Shown here piece after piece: positions 33,394 through 43,690 of a stretch of 64,000 nt of DNA (the stretch's first letter is position 1; each line of letters opens with the position of its first letter). The notes under the pieces were generated by a model that saw only the letters and a list, made by a program, of their open reading frames with translations, was not told where the DNA came from and ran no database searches. Source of the stretch: Methylorubrum populi. Lineage in GTDB: Bacteria > Pseudomonadota > Alphaproteobacteria > Rhizobiales > Beijerinckiaceae. The stretch is from NCBI GenBank assembly GCA_036946625.1, contig JAQIIU010000002.1, forward strand, positions 1,178,001 through 1,242,000. The letters run 5' to 3'. The translations under genes were made by a program, and so were the position numbers.

Positions 33394-35729
33394 AACGACA
33401 GCTTCATGCCCGCCACGAACGTCCGCGGCGGTCCGGCGAAGATCGAGCCCGTGGTGCCGGCGAGGACGGCCCGGCCGTTCTGAAGCCCCGTCGTCGCGTC
33501 GATCGTGTTCGCCAGCGGATTGGCCGAGCCGACATACGCCGTGTCGAGCACGTTGCGCACCTCGCCGTAGAGGTCGATGCGCCGGGCATAGCCGTTCGTC
33601 GGCGCCGCCGAATAGTGGACGTTGAGATTCAGGATCACGAAGCCGGGCACCTTCAGCAGGTTGGCGCTGTCGACGAAGGTGCCGTCCTGCGCCACCACCT
33701 CGGCGAAGCCGCCGAGCCCGGCGAGCGGTCCCGCCGGCACGTCGTAGCCGACCCGGGCCAGGAGCTGGTGGGCCGGCACGCCGGGGATGCGTTGGCCGGC
33801 CCGGTCGAAGCGCGCGGTGAGGCTGCCGGCGCTGATCTGCTCGACGTAGTCGGTGTAGACCTGATCGTCGAAGGTGTAGGCGAGCACGCCGCGCCAGCCC
33901 GGCGCGAAGGTCCAATCGGCCCCGACCTCGATGCCGCGATGCTCGGAGGCCGGCGCGTTGAAGGTGTAGCTGAGCAGGCCCGCCCCCGGCGACTGCGTGA
34001 CGAGTTCGTTGCGGAAGAACTCGTAGAAGCCGGTGACGCCGAGCTTCAGCCCTTCGAACGGGATGACGTCGGCGCCGAGGTCGAACCCCAGATTCTCCTG
34101 CGTCTTCAGGTCGGCATTGTTGCCGGGAAGCCCGGCGGAGGTCACGAACAGGCTCGAGAAGGACGGCGTCGAGTAGCCGGTGGCCACGCGGCCGCGCAGG
34201 GCCCAGGCCGGATCCGGCCGATAGACCAGGGCGAATTCCGGCGCGACGTTGAGGAAGCGGCGGTCGGCCCGCGCCAGGGTCGCCGTCGTGCCGGCGGCCG
34301 TCGTCGCGAAGGTGCGGTTGCGCCCGACGATGCCCGTCTCCTCCGCGCCGATCCCGGCCGCCGCCGTCCATTCGGGCGCCAGTTCGAGTTCGAGCCGCGC
34401 CCGCCCGCCGAGATTGGATTGCAGCGCGTCCTGGAACCCGATCAGCGCGCCGAGCCGGGGGCCGGCGTAGGGCGCGCGGTTGTAGGTCGAGGCGGTGATG
34501 TCGACGGCGCTGTAGGCGAGTGCCACGTAGCCCACTGTCGGCAGGCCGAACGCCTCGCCGCGCCGGGTCAGGTCGGTCATCGCGAAATAGGAGGGCAGGC
34601 TGCCCCGGCCGGAGGTGGTGTAGAAGGGCTGGTTGTAGTTGCGCTCGTCGAAGCCGACCTGCACCCGCCACGTGGTCTGCGCGTCGATGTCGTGCTCCCA
34701 GCGCCCGGCGACGATCGTGCGCCGGTCGCTGCGGCGGAACGCGCCTTCCGTCGCCGTCACCGGCACCCGGGAGCCGAAGGCGCCGTTGGCCAGCAGGCCG
34801 AAGGTGGTGCAGCCGGGCGCGGCGGTCGCGGCCGCCTCGCAGCCGCGCTGGTAGGGATTGATGCGGAACTGATCGAGCGAGGCCCGGGCGGGGATGTTGG
34901 CGTTCACTTCGTTGTCGATCACCTTCAGCGTGAAGCGGTTGTCCGGGCTCGGGGTGTAGCTCGCCAGCAGGTTGACCGTCTGCGTGTCGTAGGAGGAATG
35001 GTCCTGGTAGCCGTTGGCGCGCAGATCGCTGGCGAACAGGCTGACCTCGAACGGTCCGCTGACCCCGCCGACGCTGAAATAGCTGTTGAGATAGCCGAAG
35101 CTGCCGGCATCGACGCCGATCTCGTAGCCGTCGATCTCGCGGCCGGTGCGGGTGCGGAAGGCCAGCGCGCCGCCGGTGGCGTAGTTGCCGAACAGGGCCG
35201 ATTGCGGTCCCCGGAACACGTCGATGCGCGAATAGGCCCGCGGATCGACCAGATCGAAGCGCGAGGCGCCGTCGGCCTGGGTGACGGGGAAGCCGTCCTC
35301 CAGGACGACCATGTTGCGCGTGACGCCGGTGGCGCGGGCGTTGTTGCCGCGGATCGAGATCACCACGTCGCGCCCGCCATTGCCCTGGCGCAGGGTCACG
35401 CCGGGGCTGTCGAGGAGCACCGTGCCGATGCTGGTGGCCGGCCGGGCGGCGATGGTGCCCTCGCGCCCGACGGCGGTGACGACCTGCCCGACCGGGCGCT
35501 CGATCACGAGCGGCGCCGATCCCGGCGGACCGGCGACGCCGAAGCCGGGCGAGGCGGAAGCCGCGCCGGCCCGGGGGCGGGACGTTCCATCGCCGGTGAC
35601 GGCGAGTTCTTCGAGGGTGACGGTTTCGCCGGCGGCTGCATCGGGAGCCGCTTGCGCCGAAGCCGTGATGGACAGGGCGAGCCATGCGACGGCGCAGCGT
35701 GCCGTGCTGCCCGACAAGGGGGAAGGCAT
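33390..35729 (-). CDS. TonB-dependent receptor (second, FecA/vitamin-type plug)
   Basis: A 779-aa outer-membrane receptor with a signal peptide (core VAWLALSITASAQA) and a TonB-box-like VTLEELAV at ~35-45. The plug has LDSPGVTLRQGN, ISIRGNNA, VLEDGFPVTQ and IDVFRGPQSALFGNYATGGAL, and the long barrel ends MKLSF with the terminal Phe expected for outer-membrane insertion. It differs clearly from the receptor at 25243 and is transcribed the opposite way. No biosynthesis or ABC genes adjoin it, so its ligand (another siderophore, cobalamin, haem or copper complex) is open. A small Cys/His membrane protein lies just upstream on the same strand. Confidence 0.92.
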   Translation of the reverse strand: MPSPLSGSTARCAVAWLALSITASAQAAPDAAAGETVTLEELAVTGDGTSRPRAGAASASPGFGVAGPPGSAPLVIERPVGQVVTAVGREGTIAARPATSIGTVLLDSPGVTLRQGNGGRDVVISIRGNNARATGVTRNMVVLEDGFPVTQADGASRFDLVDPRAYSRIDVFRGPQSALFGNYATGGALAFRTRTGREIDGYEIGVDAGSFGYLNSYFSVGGVSGPFEVSLFASDLRANGYQDHSSYDTQTVNLLASYTPSPDNRFTLKVIDNEVNANIPARASLDQFRINPYQRGCEAAATAAPGCTTFGLLANGAFGSRVPVTATEGAFRRSDRRTIVAGRWEHDIDAQTTWRVQVGFDERNYNQPFYTTSGRGSLPSYFAMTDLTRRGEAFGLPTVGYVALAYSAVDITASTYNRAPYAGPRLGALIGFQDALQSNLGGRARLELELAPEWTAAAGIGAEETGIVGRNRTFATTAAGTTATLARADRRFLNVAPEFALVYRPDPAWALRGRVATGYSTPSFSSLFVTSAGLPGNNADLKTQENLGFDLGADVIPFEGLKLGVTGFYEFFRNELVTQSPGAGLLSYTFNAPASEHRGIEVGADWTFAPGWRGVLAYTFDDQVYTDYVEQISAGSLTARFDRAGQRIPGVPAHQLLARVGYDVPAGPLAGLGGFAEVVAQDGTFVDSANLLKVPGFVILNLNVHYSAAPTNGYARRIDLYGEVRNVLDTAYVGSANPLANTIDATTGLQNGRAVLAGTTGSIFAGPPRTFVAGMKLSF

Positions 35730-35768
35730 GAGTTCAGGGTCCGTGACTGAGGGATCGGGGTGATCGGC

Positions 35769-36146
35769 TCAGACGGCGGGCGGACCTCGGGGACCGGTGC
35801 CCTGATTGGGCGGGGCACGGGCGCGGATCGTCTCGGCGGCGCGCCACGGGATCGGCGCGGCGCGCGGCGGCCAGGCCGGCCGATGGGAGACGGCCGGTGC
35901 CGGCCCGGGGATGACGACGGCCTGGACCTGGGTGCAGCAATCACGATGCCCGCAGGCCCTGCCGTCATCGGAGGGCGCGCCGGCGGCATCGTGCTCCGCG
36001 CACAGGACGCTGCCGGTAAAGGACGGCGCGGCGGGCGCGAGAACCGTGAGGAAGGCCTGGAGCGCGAGCGCGTAGAGCGCGATCACCCCGATGATCGCGC
36101 GGCCGTGCACGGATCGGTGCGGGCGCTCGCGCATGGCCAAGCTCAT
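35769..36146 (-). CDS. Small Cys/His-containing membrane protein (DUF2946-like)
   Basis: A 125-aa protein with one N-terminal hydrophobic segment (AIIGVIALYALALQAFLTVLA), a CAEHD motif, then GHRDCC, and a Pro-rich C-terminus. The pattern of one membrane anchor followed by clustered Cys and His resembles DUF2946 proteins often found beside TonB receptors for metals; that assignment is from memory of the family layout. It lies 39 bases upstream of the receptor in the same direction and could be co-transcribed. ATG 36134 is an alternative start. Role unknown; metal handling is a guess. Confidence 0.7.
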   Translation of the reverse strand: MSLAMRERPHRSVHGRAIIGVIALYALALQAFLTVLAPAAPSFTGSVLCAEHDAAGAPSDDGRACGHRDCCTQVQAVVIPGPAPAVSHRPAWPPRAAPIPWRAAETIRARAPPNQGTGPRGPPAV

Positions 36147-36243
36147 ACGGAGCGTCCGCGCATCCGGTCAACGCGGTTGTCCGCGTCGGTCGGCACTTCA
36201 GGATGACGCGCACGCCTTCGGGCAGCGCGATGTTCGAAAGCCT

Positions 36244-36651
36244 TCAGGCCGGCAGGCCGGCCGGCTCGAACAGGAAGTCGTCCACGGAGGGGATCGTGAC
36301 CGCGAGGTTCGCGCCGTAACCGGCCTTCGACAGGCGCCAGGGGCGCTCGGAGCGGGCGCGGATCGCCTCGGAGGGGCGCAGGCGGCGCAGGGAGCCGTCC
36401 TCGCCCATCTCCTCGATCGTCAGGAAGCCGTAGACCTGAAGGCGCGAGGCGATCAGCTTGGTCTCGCGGTCGCCCGCCGGAACCCGCAGGCTGCCGGTGG
36501 CATAGACCGCGTCCATCAGATTGCGCTGGTCGGCCCTGGCCCGGCTGCGCGGAGCCTCGACCGCTCCGAACGCCGCGTTGACGGCTCCCTGCCGGGCGGC
36601 CGCGGGCCGGCGGAAGGGGATGACGTTGTCCGTTCCCGGAACGCTACGCAT
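36244..36651 (-). CDS. Hypothetical protein, soluble
   Basis: A 135-aa protein, not recognised. ATG 36651 is preferred over ATG 36702 because GAAGG lies about 10 bases upstream and the protein then begins MRSVPGTDNVIPFRRP, a typical short alphaproteobacterial opening. Codon use is normal for the genome. The middle (RETKLIASRLQVYGFLTIEEMGED) looks like a folded alpha/beta segment. No signal peptide or membrane span. Confidence 0.6.
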   Translation of the reverse strand: MRSVPGTDNVIPFRRPAAARQGAVNAAFGAVEAPRSRARADQRNLMDAVYATGSLRVPAGDRETKLIASRLQVYGFLTIEEMGEDGSLRRLRPSEAIRARSERPWRLSKAGYGANLAVTIPSVDDFLFEPAGLPA

Positions 36652-36824
36652 GCACACAGCACCTTCGTATCGACAAAAGCTCCCAGACCGGTGCGCTCTC
36701 ACGGCGCCTGTCCGGTCGATGCGAAGCTTTCGACGATCCCGATTAATGCCTGCTTAGCCATGCCCGGCCGCGGCCGGCGGAAGGCGTCCCGAAACGGGCC
36801 GCCTTCCCCGTTGCTCCCTGCGCC

Positions 36825-37484
36825 TCAGTTCAGCGCGACGGCGAAGTCCCCTTCGGTCCTGGCGCGGATCTCGTCCTCGGTGACGCCGTCGGCGAGTTCG
36901 ATCAGGGTCATGCCGCCGTCGCCCTTCTTGTCGATGGTGAACACGCCGAGATCCGTGATCACCATGTCGACGACGCCCGTGCCGGTCAGCGGCAGGTCGC
37001 AGGCCTTCAGCAGCTTCGCGCTCTCCGAGCCGTCCTTGCCCTTGGCGACGTGCTCCATCACCACCACGACCTTCTTCACGCCCGCCACGAGGTCCATCGC
37101 CCCACCCATCCCCTTCACCATCTTGCCGGGGATCATCCAGTTGGCGAGGTCGCCGTTCTGCGCCACCTGCATCGCGCCGAGGATCGACAGGTCGATGTGC
37201 CCGCCGCGGATCATCCCGAACGAGTCGGCGGACGAGAAGTAGCTGGTCGTCGGCAGCGCCGTGATGGTCTGCTTGCCGGCGTTGATGAGGTCGGGATCCT
37301 CCTCGCCCTCGTAGGGGAACGGCCCCATGCCGAGCATGCCGTTCTCGGACTGCAACTGCACCGACATGCCCTCGGGGATGTAGTTCGACACCAGCGTCGG
37401 GATGCCGATGCCGAGGTTCACGTAGAAGCCGTCCTCCAGCTCCTTGGCGGCGCGCTCCGCCATCTGCTCGCGGGTCCAGGCCAT
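36825..37484 (-). CDS. scoB: 3-oxoacid CoA-transferase subunit B
   Basis: A 219-aa beta subunit of a succinyl-CoA:3-ketoacid (or acetate/acetoacetate) CoA-transferase. It opens with the family pattern ([22 protein letters not shown]) and has the catalytic Glu in [10 protein letters not shown], the residue that forms the glutamyl-CoA thioester. The gene is 19 bases downstream of subunit A on the same strand. The pair would activate acetoacetate for catabolism or for polyhydroxybutyrate turnover, common in these bacteria; the exact acyl partner is not shown by sequence. Confidence 0.95.
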   Translation of the reverse strand: MAWTREQMAERAAKELEDGFYVNLGIGIPTLVSNYIPEGMSVQLQSENGMLGMGPFPYEGEEDPDLINAGKQTITALPTTSYFSSADSFGMIRGGHIDLSILGAMQVAQNGDLANWMIPGKMVKGMGGAMDLVAGVKKVVVVMEHVAKGKDGSESAKLLKACDLPLTGTGVVDMVITDLGVFTIDKKGDGGMTLIELADGVTEDEIRARTEGDFAVALN

Positions 37485-37503
37485 TGTTGTCGATCTCCCC
37501 TGC

Positions 37504-38241
37504 TCAGATCTGGCCGCCGCCGGCCGCCGCCGCGTCCGGCTCCTTGCGCCGGCGCACGGTGCGCTGCTCGATCCGCTTCTCGCGCGCCGGCACGTGGAGG
37601 ATGCGGCCGATGAAGATGCCCGGCGTGTGGATGTGGTCGGGGTCGATCTCGCCCGGCTGCACGAGGTGCTCGACCTGCGCGACCGTGACCTCGGCGGCGG
37701 TCGCCATCATCGGATTGAAGTTGCGCGCGGTCTTCCGGTAGACGAGGTTGCCTTCCGTATCGCCCTTCCAGGCGTGGACGATGGCGAGATCGGCGAACAG
37801 CCCGCGCTCCATCACGTAGCTCTCGCCGTCGAACGCGCGCACCTCCTTGCCCTCCGCGACCTGGGTGCCGACGCCGGTCTTGGTGAAGAAGGCCGGGATG
37901 CCGGCCCCGCCCGCGCGGATGCGCTCGGCGAGGGTGCCTTGCGGGTTGAACTCGATCTCGAGCTCGCCGCCGAGATACTGGCGGGCGAACTCCTTGTTCT
38001 CGCCGACATAGGACGAGATCATCTTCCTGACCTGGCGGGTGTCGAGCAGCTTGCCGAGGCCCACGCCGTCGATACCGGCATTGTTGGAGATGACGGTCAG
38101 GTCCTTCACGCCGGAGGCCTGAATGGCGTCGATCAACTCGTCGGGGATGCCGCACAGGCCGAAGCCGCCGGCCATGATCGTCATGCCGTCGCGCAGCAGG
38201 CCGGCCAGCGCCGCCTTCGGATCCGGATAGACCTTCTTCAT
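37504..38241 (-). CDS. scoA: 3-oxoacid CoA-transferase subunit A
   Basis: A 245-aa alpha subunit. [12 protein letters not shown] at 38241 is the family's usual N-terminus and is preceded by GAGGGA at a good distance, so longer upstream starts are rejected. The CoA-binding glycine-rich loop [12 protein letters not shown] is near residue 25, and [22 protein letters not shown] is the next conserved block. A poly-Ala/Gly C-terminal tail is unusual but harmless. Operon with subunit B. Confidence 0.95.
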   Translation of the reverse strand: MKKVYPDPKAALAGLLRDGMTIMAGGFGLCGIPDELIDAIQASGVKDLTVISNNAGIDGVGLGKLLDTRQVRKMISSYVGENKEFARQYLGGELEIEFNPQGTLAERIRAGGAGIPAFFTKTGVGTQVAEGKEVRAFDGESYVMERGLFADLAIVHAWKGDTEGNLVYRKTARNFNPMMATAAEVTVAQVEHLVQPGEIDPDHIHTPGIFIGRILHVPAREKRIEQRTVRRRKEPDAAAAGGGQI

Positions 38242-38599
38242 CGAAAACCGTCCCTCCCTCGTCGTCTTCGCCACGGCGGGCGCGACCGCCTCGAAGGCGG
38301 CCGGCCGCACGCTCGATCGATGGGGATCGGGTGTGCAACGCGAGTCGCCCTTCGTCAAACCGGCGACGCAATCGTTCGCGATGCAAAAGCCTCGTGCCGT
38401 CACCATCCACCGGTCCGAAGGGACGCGGCCGAGCGTTCTCCCCGGAGGGCGGCCCGCATCGTCCACCGCGTTGCGGTCCCGTCATCGTTCGTTCGCGAGA
38501 CAAGAGGGACCGGAACCGGCTAAAGGATCGGGCCGCACGGCTCGTCACGCCGACACGGTCCGGCTCGAAACCGATCGCGTCGTCTGCCCACGGAGTGCA
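38242..38599. other. Intergenic region between divergent scoA and asmA-like genes
   Basis: 358 bases. The space must hold promoters for both directions, but I find no clear -35/-10 pair, EcfG-type motif, terminator or small gene with a ribosome binding site. Nothing else seen. Confidence 0.5.
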
Positions 38600-40501
38600 A
38601 TGTCGCTGCGCCGCACCCTTCCCGCCCTCGGACTCGGGCTGCTCGCCACGGGATTGGTCGCCGCCTGCCTGCCGTGGTCGATCGAGGCGCCCGGGGCGAC
38701 CCGCTTCGTCAGCCGGAACCTGCAACAGAGCTGGGGCGTCGCGCTCGCCGCCCGGGGGCGCACCGAGGTGGTGGTGCTTCCCCTCCCCCGGATCGTGTTC
38801 GACGACATCCGCCTGACCGAGGGCGATGCCGCCGGGCCTGTGCTGGCCTCGGGCGGGAGCCTGTCGCTCCAGCTCGGCCTCGCCGCCCTGCTGACCGGCC
38901 GCGTCGAGGTCGATTCGCTGACGCTCGACGGCGCCGAGGTGATGCTGCCGCGCGATGCCCGCGATTCCCGCTGGGCCCAGGCCGCCGAGCGCCTGACCCA
39001 CGCCATCGCCGGCGAGGACGGCGACCGGCCGCGGCGGATCATCCTGGCCCGCTGCGGGGTCACGGGACGCGACCCGCGCGACAGCGCGCTGAAGACCGCC
39101 CGCGACGTCGATCTCACGATCTCCTGGCCGACATGGAGCGAGAGCCTCGCCCTGACAGGCGGCCTGAGGTGGGAGGGCGGCAGCGTCCGGCTCACGCTCT
39201 CCGACCTGCACCCGCACGCGCTCCTCTCCGGCGGCGCGAGCCCCTTCGCCGCCGCCCTCTCCTGGCCCTCGGGCTCGCTGAGCGCGGAGGGCCGCGGCAG
39301 CCTGCGTGACGGTATCAAGGTTTCGGGCACCGGCAGTCTCCAGACCCGCTCCCTGCGCGGCACGCTGGCCCTCGCCGGGGGCGATCTCGCCCTGTCCCCC
39401 TTCGTCGAGGATTTGTCCGTCGAGGGCAGCTTCGAGGCCGCGTCGGGCCAGATCCAGTTCCCGAACGTGACGGTGCGCACGGGCGGCAACGTCTTGGAGG
39501 GGGCCGGCTCGGCCGCCTTCGGTTCGGGGCGCACCGCCATGCAGGCGACGCTCGCCGCCGAGAGCCTCAACCTCTCGCCGCTTCTCGCCGACCTGCTGCG
39601 CCTGACCGGGTTCGACGAAGGGGCCGACGACCGGGCGTGGCGCTCCCGCTCCCTCGACCTCGCGCCCTTGACCGCGGGCGACCTCGACCTGCGGATCTCG
39701 GCCGGCAGCGCCCGGATCGGCCCGGTGCAGATGACCGACCTCGCCTCCAGCGTCCTCGTGCGCGAGGGCGGCATCGAAGCCTCGCTCGGCCGGGCCGGCG
39801 TGCAGGGCGGCGTGGTCAAGGGGCGTGTCACCCTGGCGGGGGACGATGGGGATGCCGCGCTCACCCGCGTCAAGGCGCAGGGCAGTTTCGACGGGATCGA
39901 TCTCGGCGCCCTGCTGAACGATCTCGGCCAATCCCGCTGGATGCTCGGCGTGAGCCAGGGCAGCCTCGCGCTGGAGGGTGAGGGCCGCGATGCCGATGCC
40001 TTCGCCCGCTCGGTCGCCGGCCGGGTCGCGCTGGCGAGCGCCGACGGCGCGATCGCCGGCCTCGACCTCGCCGACGTGATCCATCGCGGCGGGACCGTCG
40101 CGCCCGGGGCGCTGGCCCGGCGCAACGGCCGGACGCCCTTCGAACGCGCCGCCGTCACGCTGTTGTTCGCCGACGGCGTCGGCGAGATCGTGGAGGGCTC
40201 GCTCGCCTCCCGCACCCTCGACGCGTCGCTGCACGGGCGCATCTCCCTGGTCGACCGCCGCTTCCAGGCACGGGCCGAGTTGCTGTCGCGGGTCGCCGCC
40301 TCCGCGGAGGGGACGCCGCCCGCGACCGCTCTGTTCGAGATCGCCGGACCGTGGGACGCCGTGACGGCTCGCCGAAGCCAGCATGCGCAGGCCGACGATC
40401 CGCGGCAGCGCGTTCTCGGGAAAGGCTTCCGGCGCCCGGGAGCCGACCTGCCGCTCGGGATCCGCGCCTACGTCCCCGCCCATTCGGCGGGGAACCCCTG
40501 A
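38600..40501 (+). CDS. AsmA-family envelope protein
   Basis: A 633-aa protein with an N-terminal signal/anchor (LGLGLLATGLVAACLPW) and the AsmA layout: a beta-rich N-terminal region (PRIVFDDIRLTEG, ALLTGRVEVDSLTLDGAEV) and the conserved C-terminal AsmA segment around residues 430-580 (GVLQGS-like GVSQGSLALEGEG, ADGAIAGLDLADVI). AsmA-like proteins sit in the inner membrane, span the periplasm and affect outer-membrane assembly or lipid transport. ATG 38600 was chosen since it starts the signal sequence; the frame is open further upstream. Specific role here unknown. Confidence 0.85.
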   Translation: MSLRRTLPALGLGLLATGLVAACLPWSIEAPGATRFVSRNLQQSWGVALAARGRTEVVVLPLPRIVFDDIRLTEGDAAGPVLASGGSLSLQLGLAALLTGRVEVDSLTLDGAEVMLPRDARDSRWAQAAERLTHAIAGEDGDRPRRIILARCGVTGRDPRDSALKTARDVDLTISWPTWSESLALTGGLRWEGGSVRLTLSDLHPHALLSGGASPFAAALSWPSGSLSAEGRGSLRDGIKVSGTGSLQTRSLRGTLALAGGDLALSPFVEDLSVEGSFEAASGQIQFPNVTVRTGGNVLEGAGSAAFGSGRTAMQATLAAESLNLSPLLADLLRLTGFDEGADDRAWRSRSLDLAPLTAGDLDLRISAGSARIGPVQMTDLASSVLVREGGIEASLGRAGVQGGVVKGRVTLAGDDGDAALTRVKAQGSFDGIDLGALLNDLGQSRWMLGVSQGSLALEGEGRDADAFARSVAGRVALASADGAIAGLDLADVIHRGGTVAPGALARRNGRTPFERAAVTLLFADGVGEIVEGSLASRTLDASLHGRISLVDRRFQARAELLSRVAASAEGTPPATALFEIAGPWDAVTARRSQHAQADDPRQRVLGKGFRRPGADLPLGIRAYVPAHSAGNP

Positions 40502-40534
40502 CGGTCCCCCGGCCTCTGGCCCGGTTCGTCCCGC

Positions 40535-41821
40535 TCAGGAATGTCCGCTCGCGCTGCCGGCGGCGGACGTGCCGCCCGAGCCGGTGCCGCCGGCGCTGGT
40601 GCCGCCCTCGCTGGTGCTGCCCTTGGCCTTCTCGAAGGCGCGGCGGACCAGATCCGTGCCGACTTCCAGCGCCGCGTCGAGCGCCCGCTGCGACAGGGTG
40701 CCCGCTTCCACCGTCTCCCCGGCATAGAGCGGCTGCTCCAGGGCGAGAGAATCGCCGCGGGTGACGCGCAGGCGGGCGACCTCGCGGCCCTGCTCGACGG
40801 GGGCGACGAGCGGCCCCTGGTAGACCACCTTGGCGGTCACCCGGTCGGAGGTGCCGCGGGGCAGGAGCAGGCGCACGGGCCTGTTGGCCACGACCGGCAC
40901 CGAGCCCTTTTCGCCGCCGAACACCGAGACCTCGGCCACGGTCTCGTTCGCCGCGAAGACCTGCCGCGGCTCGAAAGCGCGGAAGCCCCATTCCATCAGC
41001 TTGCGGGCCTCGGCCGCGCGGTCGCGGGCGGTCTTCAGGCCCGAGACCACCATGATCAGCCGCTGCCCGTTCTGCACCGCCGAGCCGGTCAGCGCGTAGC
41101 CGGATTCTTCGAGGTAGCCGGTCTTCAGGCCGTCGGCGCCGATATCGAGGGTCAGGAGCGGGTTGCGGTTCTGCTGCTTGATCTTGTTCCAGGTGAACTC
41201 GCGCTCGGAGTAGATCTTGTAGAATTCCGGATAGGTCTCGATCAGGTACTGGGCGATCCGCGCCAGGTCGCGGGCGGTCACCTTCTGGTCGGGCGCCGAG
41301 TAGCCGGTCGCGTTGCGGAAGGTCGAGTGCGTCATCCCGATCTCCTTCGCGCGCTGGTTCATCATGCCGGCGAAGGCTTCCTCGGTGCCGGCCATGTTCT
41401 CGGCGATGGTGATCGCCGCGTCGTTGCCCGACTGCACGATCAGGCCGCGCAGCAGGTCGGAGAGCTTGATGCGGCTGTTGACCTGCGCGAACATCGAGGA
41501 GCCGCCGCCCCCCGCTCCGCCGCGGCGCCACGCGTCCTCGGTCACCGTGAATTCGGTGTCCATGGAGAGCCGCCCCTCCTTGATGGCGCGGAACACGATC
41601 TCCGCCGTCATCAGCTTGGCCATGCTCGCCGGGGAGAAGGGCTCGTCGGCGGCTTTCTCGAACAGCACCGAGCCGGATTCGGCATCGATCAGAATCGCGT
41701 GGACGGCCGCCGTCTGGAAGGCCTGGGCGCGGGCAGGGCCCGGATACGAGGCGGCGGCGAGCACCACGGACAGCAGGGCCGCCACCGCCCGACATGCCGT
41801 TGAAAACCGTTGCCCACGCAT
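40535..41821 (-). CDS. D-alanyl-D-alanine carboxypeptidase (PBP5/6 class)
   Basis: A 428-aa periplasmic peptidase that trims the terminal D-Ala from peptidoglycan stem peptides. Signal peptide ends at ARAQA (~33). The three active-site motifs are present: SMAK (Ser66, Lys69), SGN in VQSGNDA, and KTG in GLKTGY. A PBP5-type C-terminal domain follows (~275-380). The tail is a low-complexity Ser/Gly/Thr stretch instead of an obvious amphipathic anchor. In most class members that anchor binds the membrane, so attachment here is uncertain. Confidence 0.93.
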   Translation of the reverse strand: MRGQRFSTACRAVAALLSVVLAAASYPGPARAQAFQTAAVHAILIDAESGSVLFEKAADEPFSPASMAKLMTAEIVFRAIKEGRLSMDTEFTVTEDAWRRGGAGGGGSSMFAQVNSRIKLSDLLRGLIVQSGNDAAITIAENMAGTEEAFAGMMNQRAKEIGMTHSTFRNATGYSAPDQKVTARDLARIAQYLIETYPEFYKIYSEREFTWNKIKQQNRNPLLTLDIGADGLKTGYLEESGYALTGSAVQNGQRLIMVVSGLKTARDRAAEARKLMEWGFRAFEPRQVFAANETVAEVSVFGGEKGSVPVVANRPVRLLLPRGTSDRVTAKVVYQGPLVAPVEQGREVARLRVTRGDSLALEQPLYAGETVEAGTLSQRALDAALEVGTDLVRRAFEKAKGSTSEGGTSAGGTGSGGTSAAGSASGHS

Positions 41822-42256
41822 CGTCGCCTCTCCCGTGATCCCGTCTTCCGCCCGCTCTCGCCAAGCGTGACCTTAGACTGGATAGAATGCGATTTCGAAG
41901 ACAAAGTTCGCTTCTTCACCGCGTCACGAACGCGCCTTCGGGGCCGGCCGCGACGTGTGGAAGAACCGGCCGATCCCTGCATCGAACCCATGGATTTCCG
42001 GGACTTTTACCCCAACGAGGAGCGGTCCGCCCGCCATCGCCCGCCGGCCGACGCGCCCGGCGGGCGCAGCCGGTCGAGACCGGCATTCTCGATCGGCTGC
42101 TCGCCCGGGGCGAGGCCCGGCGCCGGGTCCGCGGAGGCCGTTCGTCCCGTCAGGCCGCGTGAGCGGGCGAAGTTTCCGTCGCCGCGCGCAATCGTATGGG
42201 GACAAGCGCCCTCTCGTCGTCTCGCGATAGCGCACGACCTTCGGTATAGCCGGTTC
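41822..42256. other. Intergenic region between divergent dac and rnd, with remnants of a possible small gene
   Basis: 435 bases. ATG 41990 begins [17 protein letters not shown] in one frame, while another frame carries [19 protein letters not shown] and stops at 42162; together they look like one small protein split by a frameshift, but neither half is long enough to be sure. No terminator or EcfG-type promoter is seen. Confidence 0.35.
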
Positions 42257-43411
42257 ATGGAACTGATCTCCGCAACGCAGGCCCTGTCCGACGCCTGTGC
42301 CCGGCTCGCCGCGCAGCCCTTCGTGACCGTCGATACGGAGTTCATGCGCGAGACGACCTATTATCCGAAGCTCTGCCTGATCCAGATGGCCGGGCCGGAC
42401 GGATTCGTCTGCCTCGTCGATCCCCTCGCCCAGGATCTCGATCTCCGGCCGTTCTTCGAATTGATGGCGGACGAGGGCACCGTGAAGGTGTTTCACTCGG
42501 CCCGGCAGGATCTGGAGATCATCTGGCTGCTCGGCGGGCTCCTGCCGCATCCGTTCTTCGACACGCAGGTCGCCGCGATGGTCTGCGGCTACGGCGACTC
42601 GGTCTCCTACGAGCAGCTCGTCAACGACGTCGCCAAGGCGCGCATCGACAAGTCGTCCCGCTTCACCGACTGGTCGCGCCGCCCCCTCTCCGAGGCGCAG
42701 CTCGCCTACGCGCTCTCCGACGTCACCCATCTCGTGACGATCTATCAGATGCTCGCCGCCGAACTGGTGCGGACCGACCGCGGCCTCTGGCTCGACGAGG
42801 AGATGGCGGTCCTCACCTCGCCCGAGACCTATCAGGCCGAGCCCGCCCAGGCGTGGCGCCGGCTCTCGGGGCGGATGCGCAAGCCGCGCGAGATCGCCGT
42901 GCTGATGGAGGTGGCCGGCTGGCGCGAGGCGGAGGCGCAGAGCCGCAACGTGCCCCGCGGGCGCATCCTCAAGGACGAGGCGGTGATCGACATCGCCACC
43001 GCGGCGCCCCGCAGTGTCGAGGCGCTGGGACGGCTGCGGACGATCCCCGCGGGCTTCGAGCGCTCGCGTACCGGCTCCGAGATCCTCGCGGCGGTCGAGC
43101 GGGGCTTTGCCCGCGACCTGTCGCAGATCGCCGTGCCCGAGCGCAGCCGCTCGCGCGGCAGCGGCAGCGGCGCCCTGGTCGACCTCCTCAAGGTGCTGCT
43201 CAAGGCGGTGGCCGAGGCCGAGGGCGTGGCGCCCAAGATCATCGCCACGGTGGACGACCTGGAGGCGCTCGCCGAGGACGACGGGGCCGATGTGCCCGTG
43301 CTCCAGGGCTGGCGCCGCGGATTGTTCGGCGAGAAGGCGCTCGCGCTCAAGCACGGCCGGATGGCGCTGGCGGTGGAGCGGGGCCGGGTCACCGTGCGCG
43401 CCCTGCCGTAG
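42257..43411 (+). CDS. rnd: Ribonuclease D
   Basis: A 384-aa 3'-5' exoribonuclease for tRNA and structured RNA maturation. The DEDD exonuclease residues are visible: Asp and Glu in [10 protein letters not shown], Asp in [10 protein letters not shown], and Asp with its Tyr in YALSDVTHL. An HRDC domain follows (~205-290, [15 protein letters not shown]), then a C-terminal second helical repeat. ATG 42257 gives the family length and start ([10 protein letters not shown]); the frame extends upstream without a better start. No Shine-Dalgarno site is obvious. Confidence 0.95.
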   Translation: MELISATQALSDACARLAAQPFVTVDTEFMRETTYYPKLCLIQMAGPDGFVCLVDPLAQDLDLRPFFELMADEGTVKVFHSARQDLEIIWLLGGLLPHPFFDTQVAAMVCGYGDSVSYEQLVNDVAKARIDKSSRFTDWSRRPLSEAQLAYALSDVTHLVTIYQMLAAELVRTDRGLWLDEEMAVLTSPETYQAEPAQAWRRLSGRMRKPREIAVLMEVAGWREAEAQSRNVPRGRILKDEAVIDIATAAPRSVEALGRLRTIPAGFERSRTGSEILAAVERGFARDLSQIAVPERSRSRGSGSGALVDLLKVLLKAVAEAEGVAPKIIATVDDLEALAEDDGADVPVLQGWRRGLFGEKALALKHGRMALAVERGRVTVRALP

Positions 43412-43690
43412 CCCATGGCCGACACCTTCCTGTGACGGAGGGCGTTGCTCACGGTCATGCCCTTGGCGACGGAGCGGAAGCATCGTAATTCGGGAACAAG
43501 CTAGGAGCCCTGCGCCCGCTCCGGCTCACGCCGGACGCGACGCTGCCTCTGAAGGAGGGCCGGAATCTTGCCGTCTCGCCGACCGACCGCGTCGGTGAAA
43601 CGGCCGAGTTCGGGAGCATCGGCCCGGTTGCGCCGGCCTGACGCCCGCCCGAAAGTGGGCCCGATTTTCCCGTCAGCGTCTCTCCCAACG

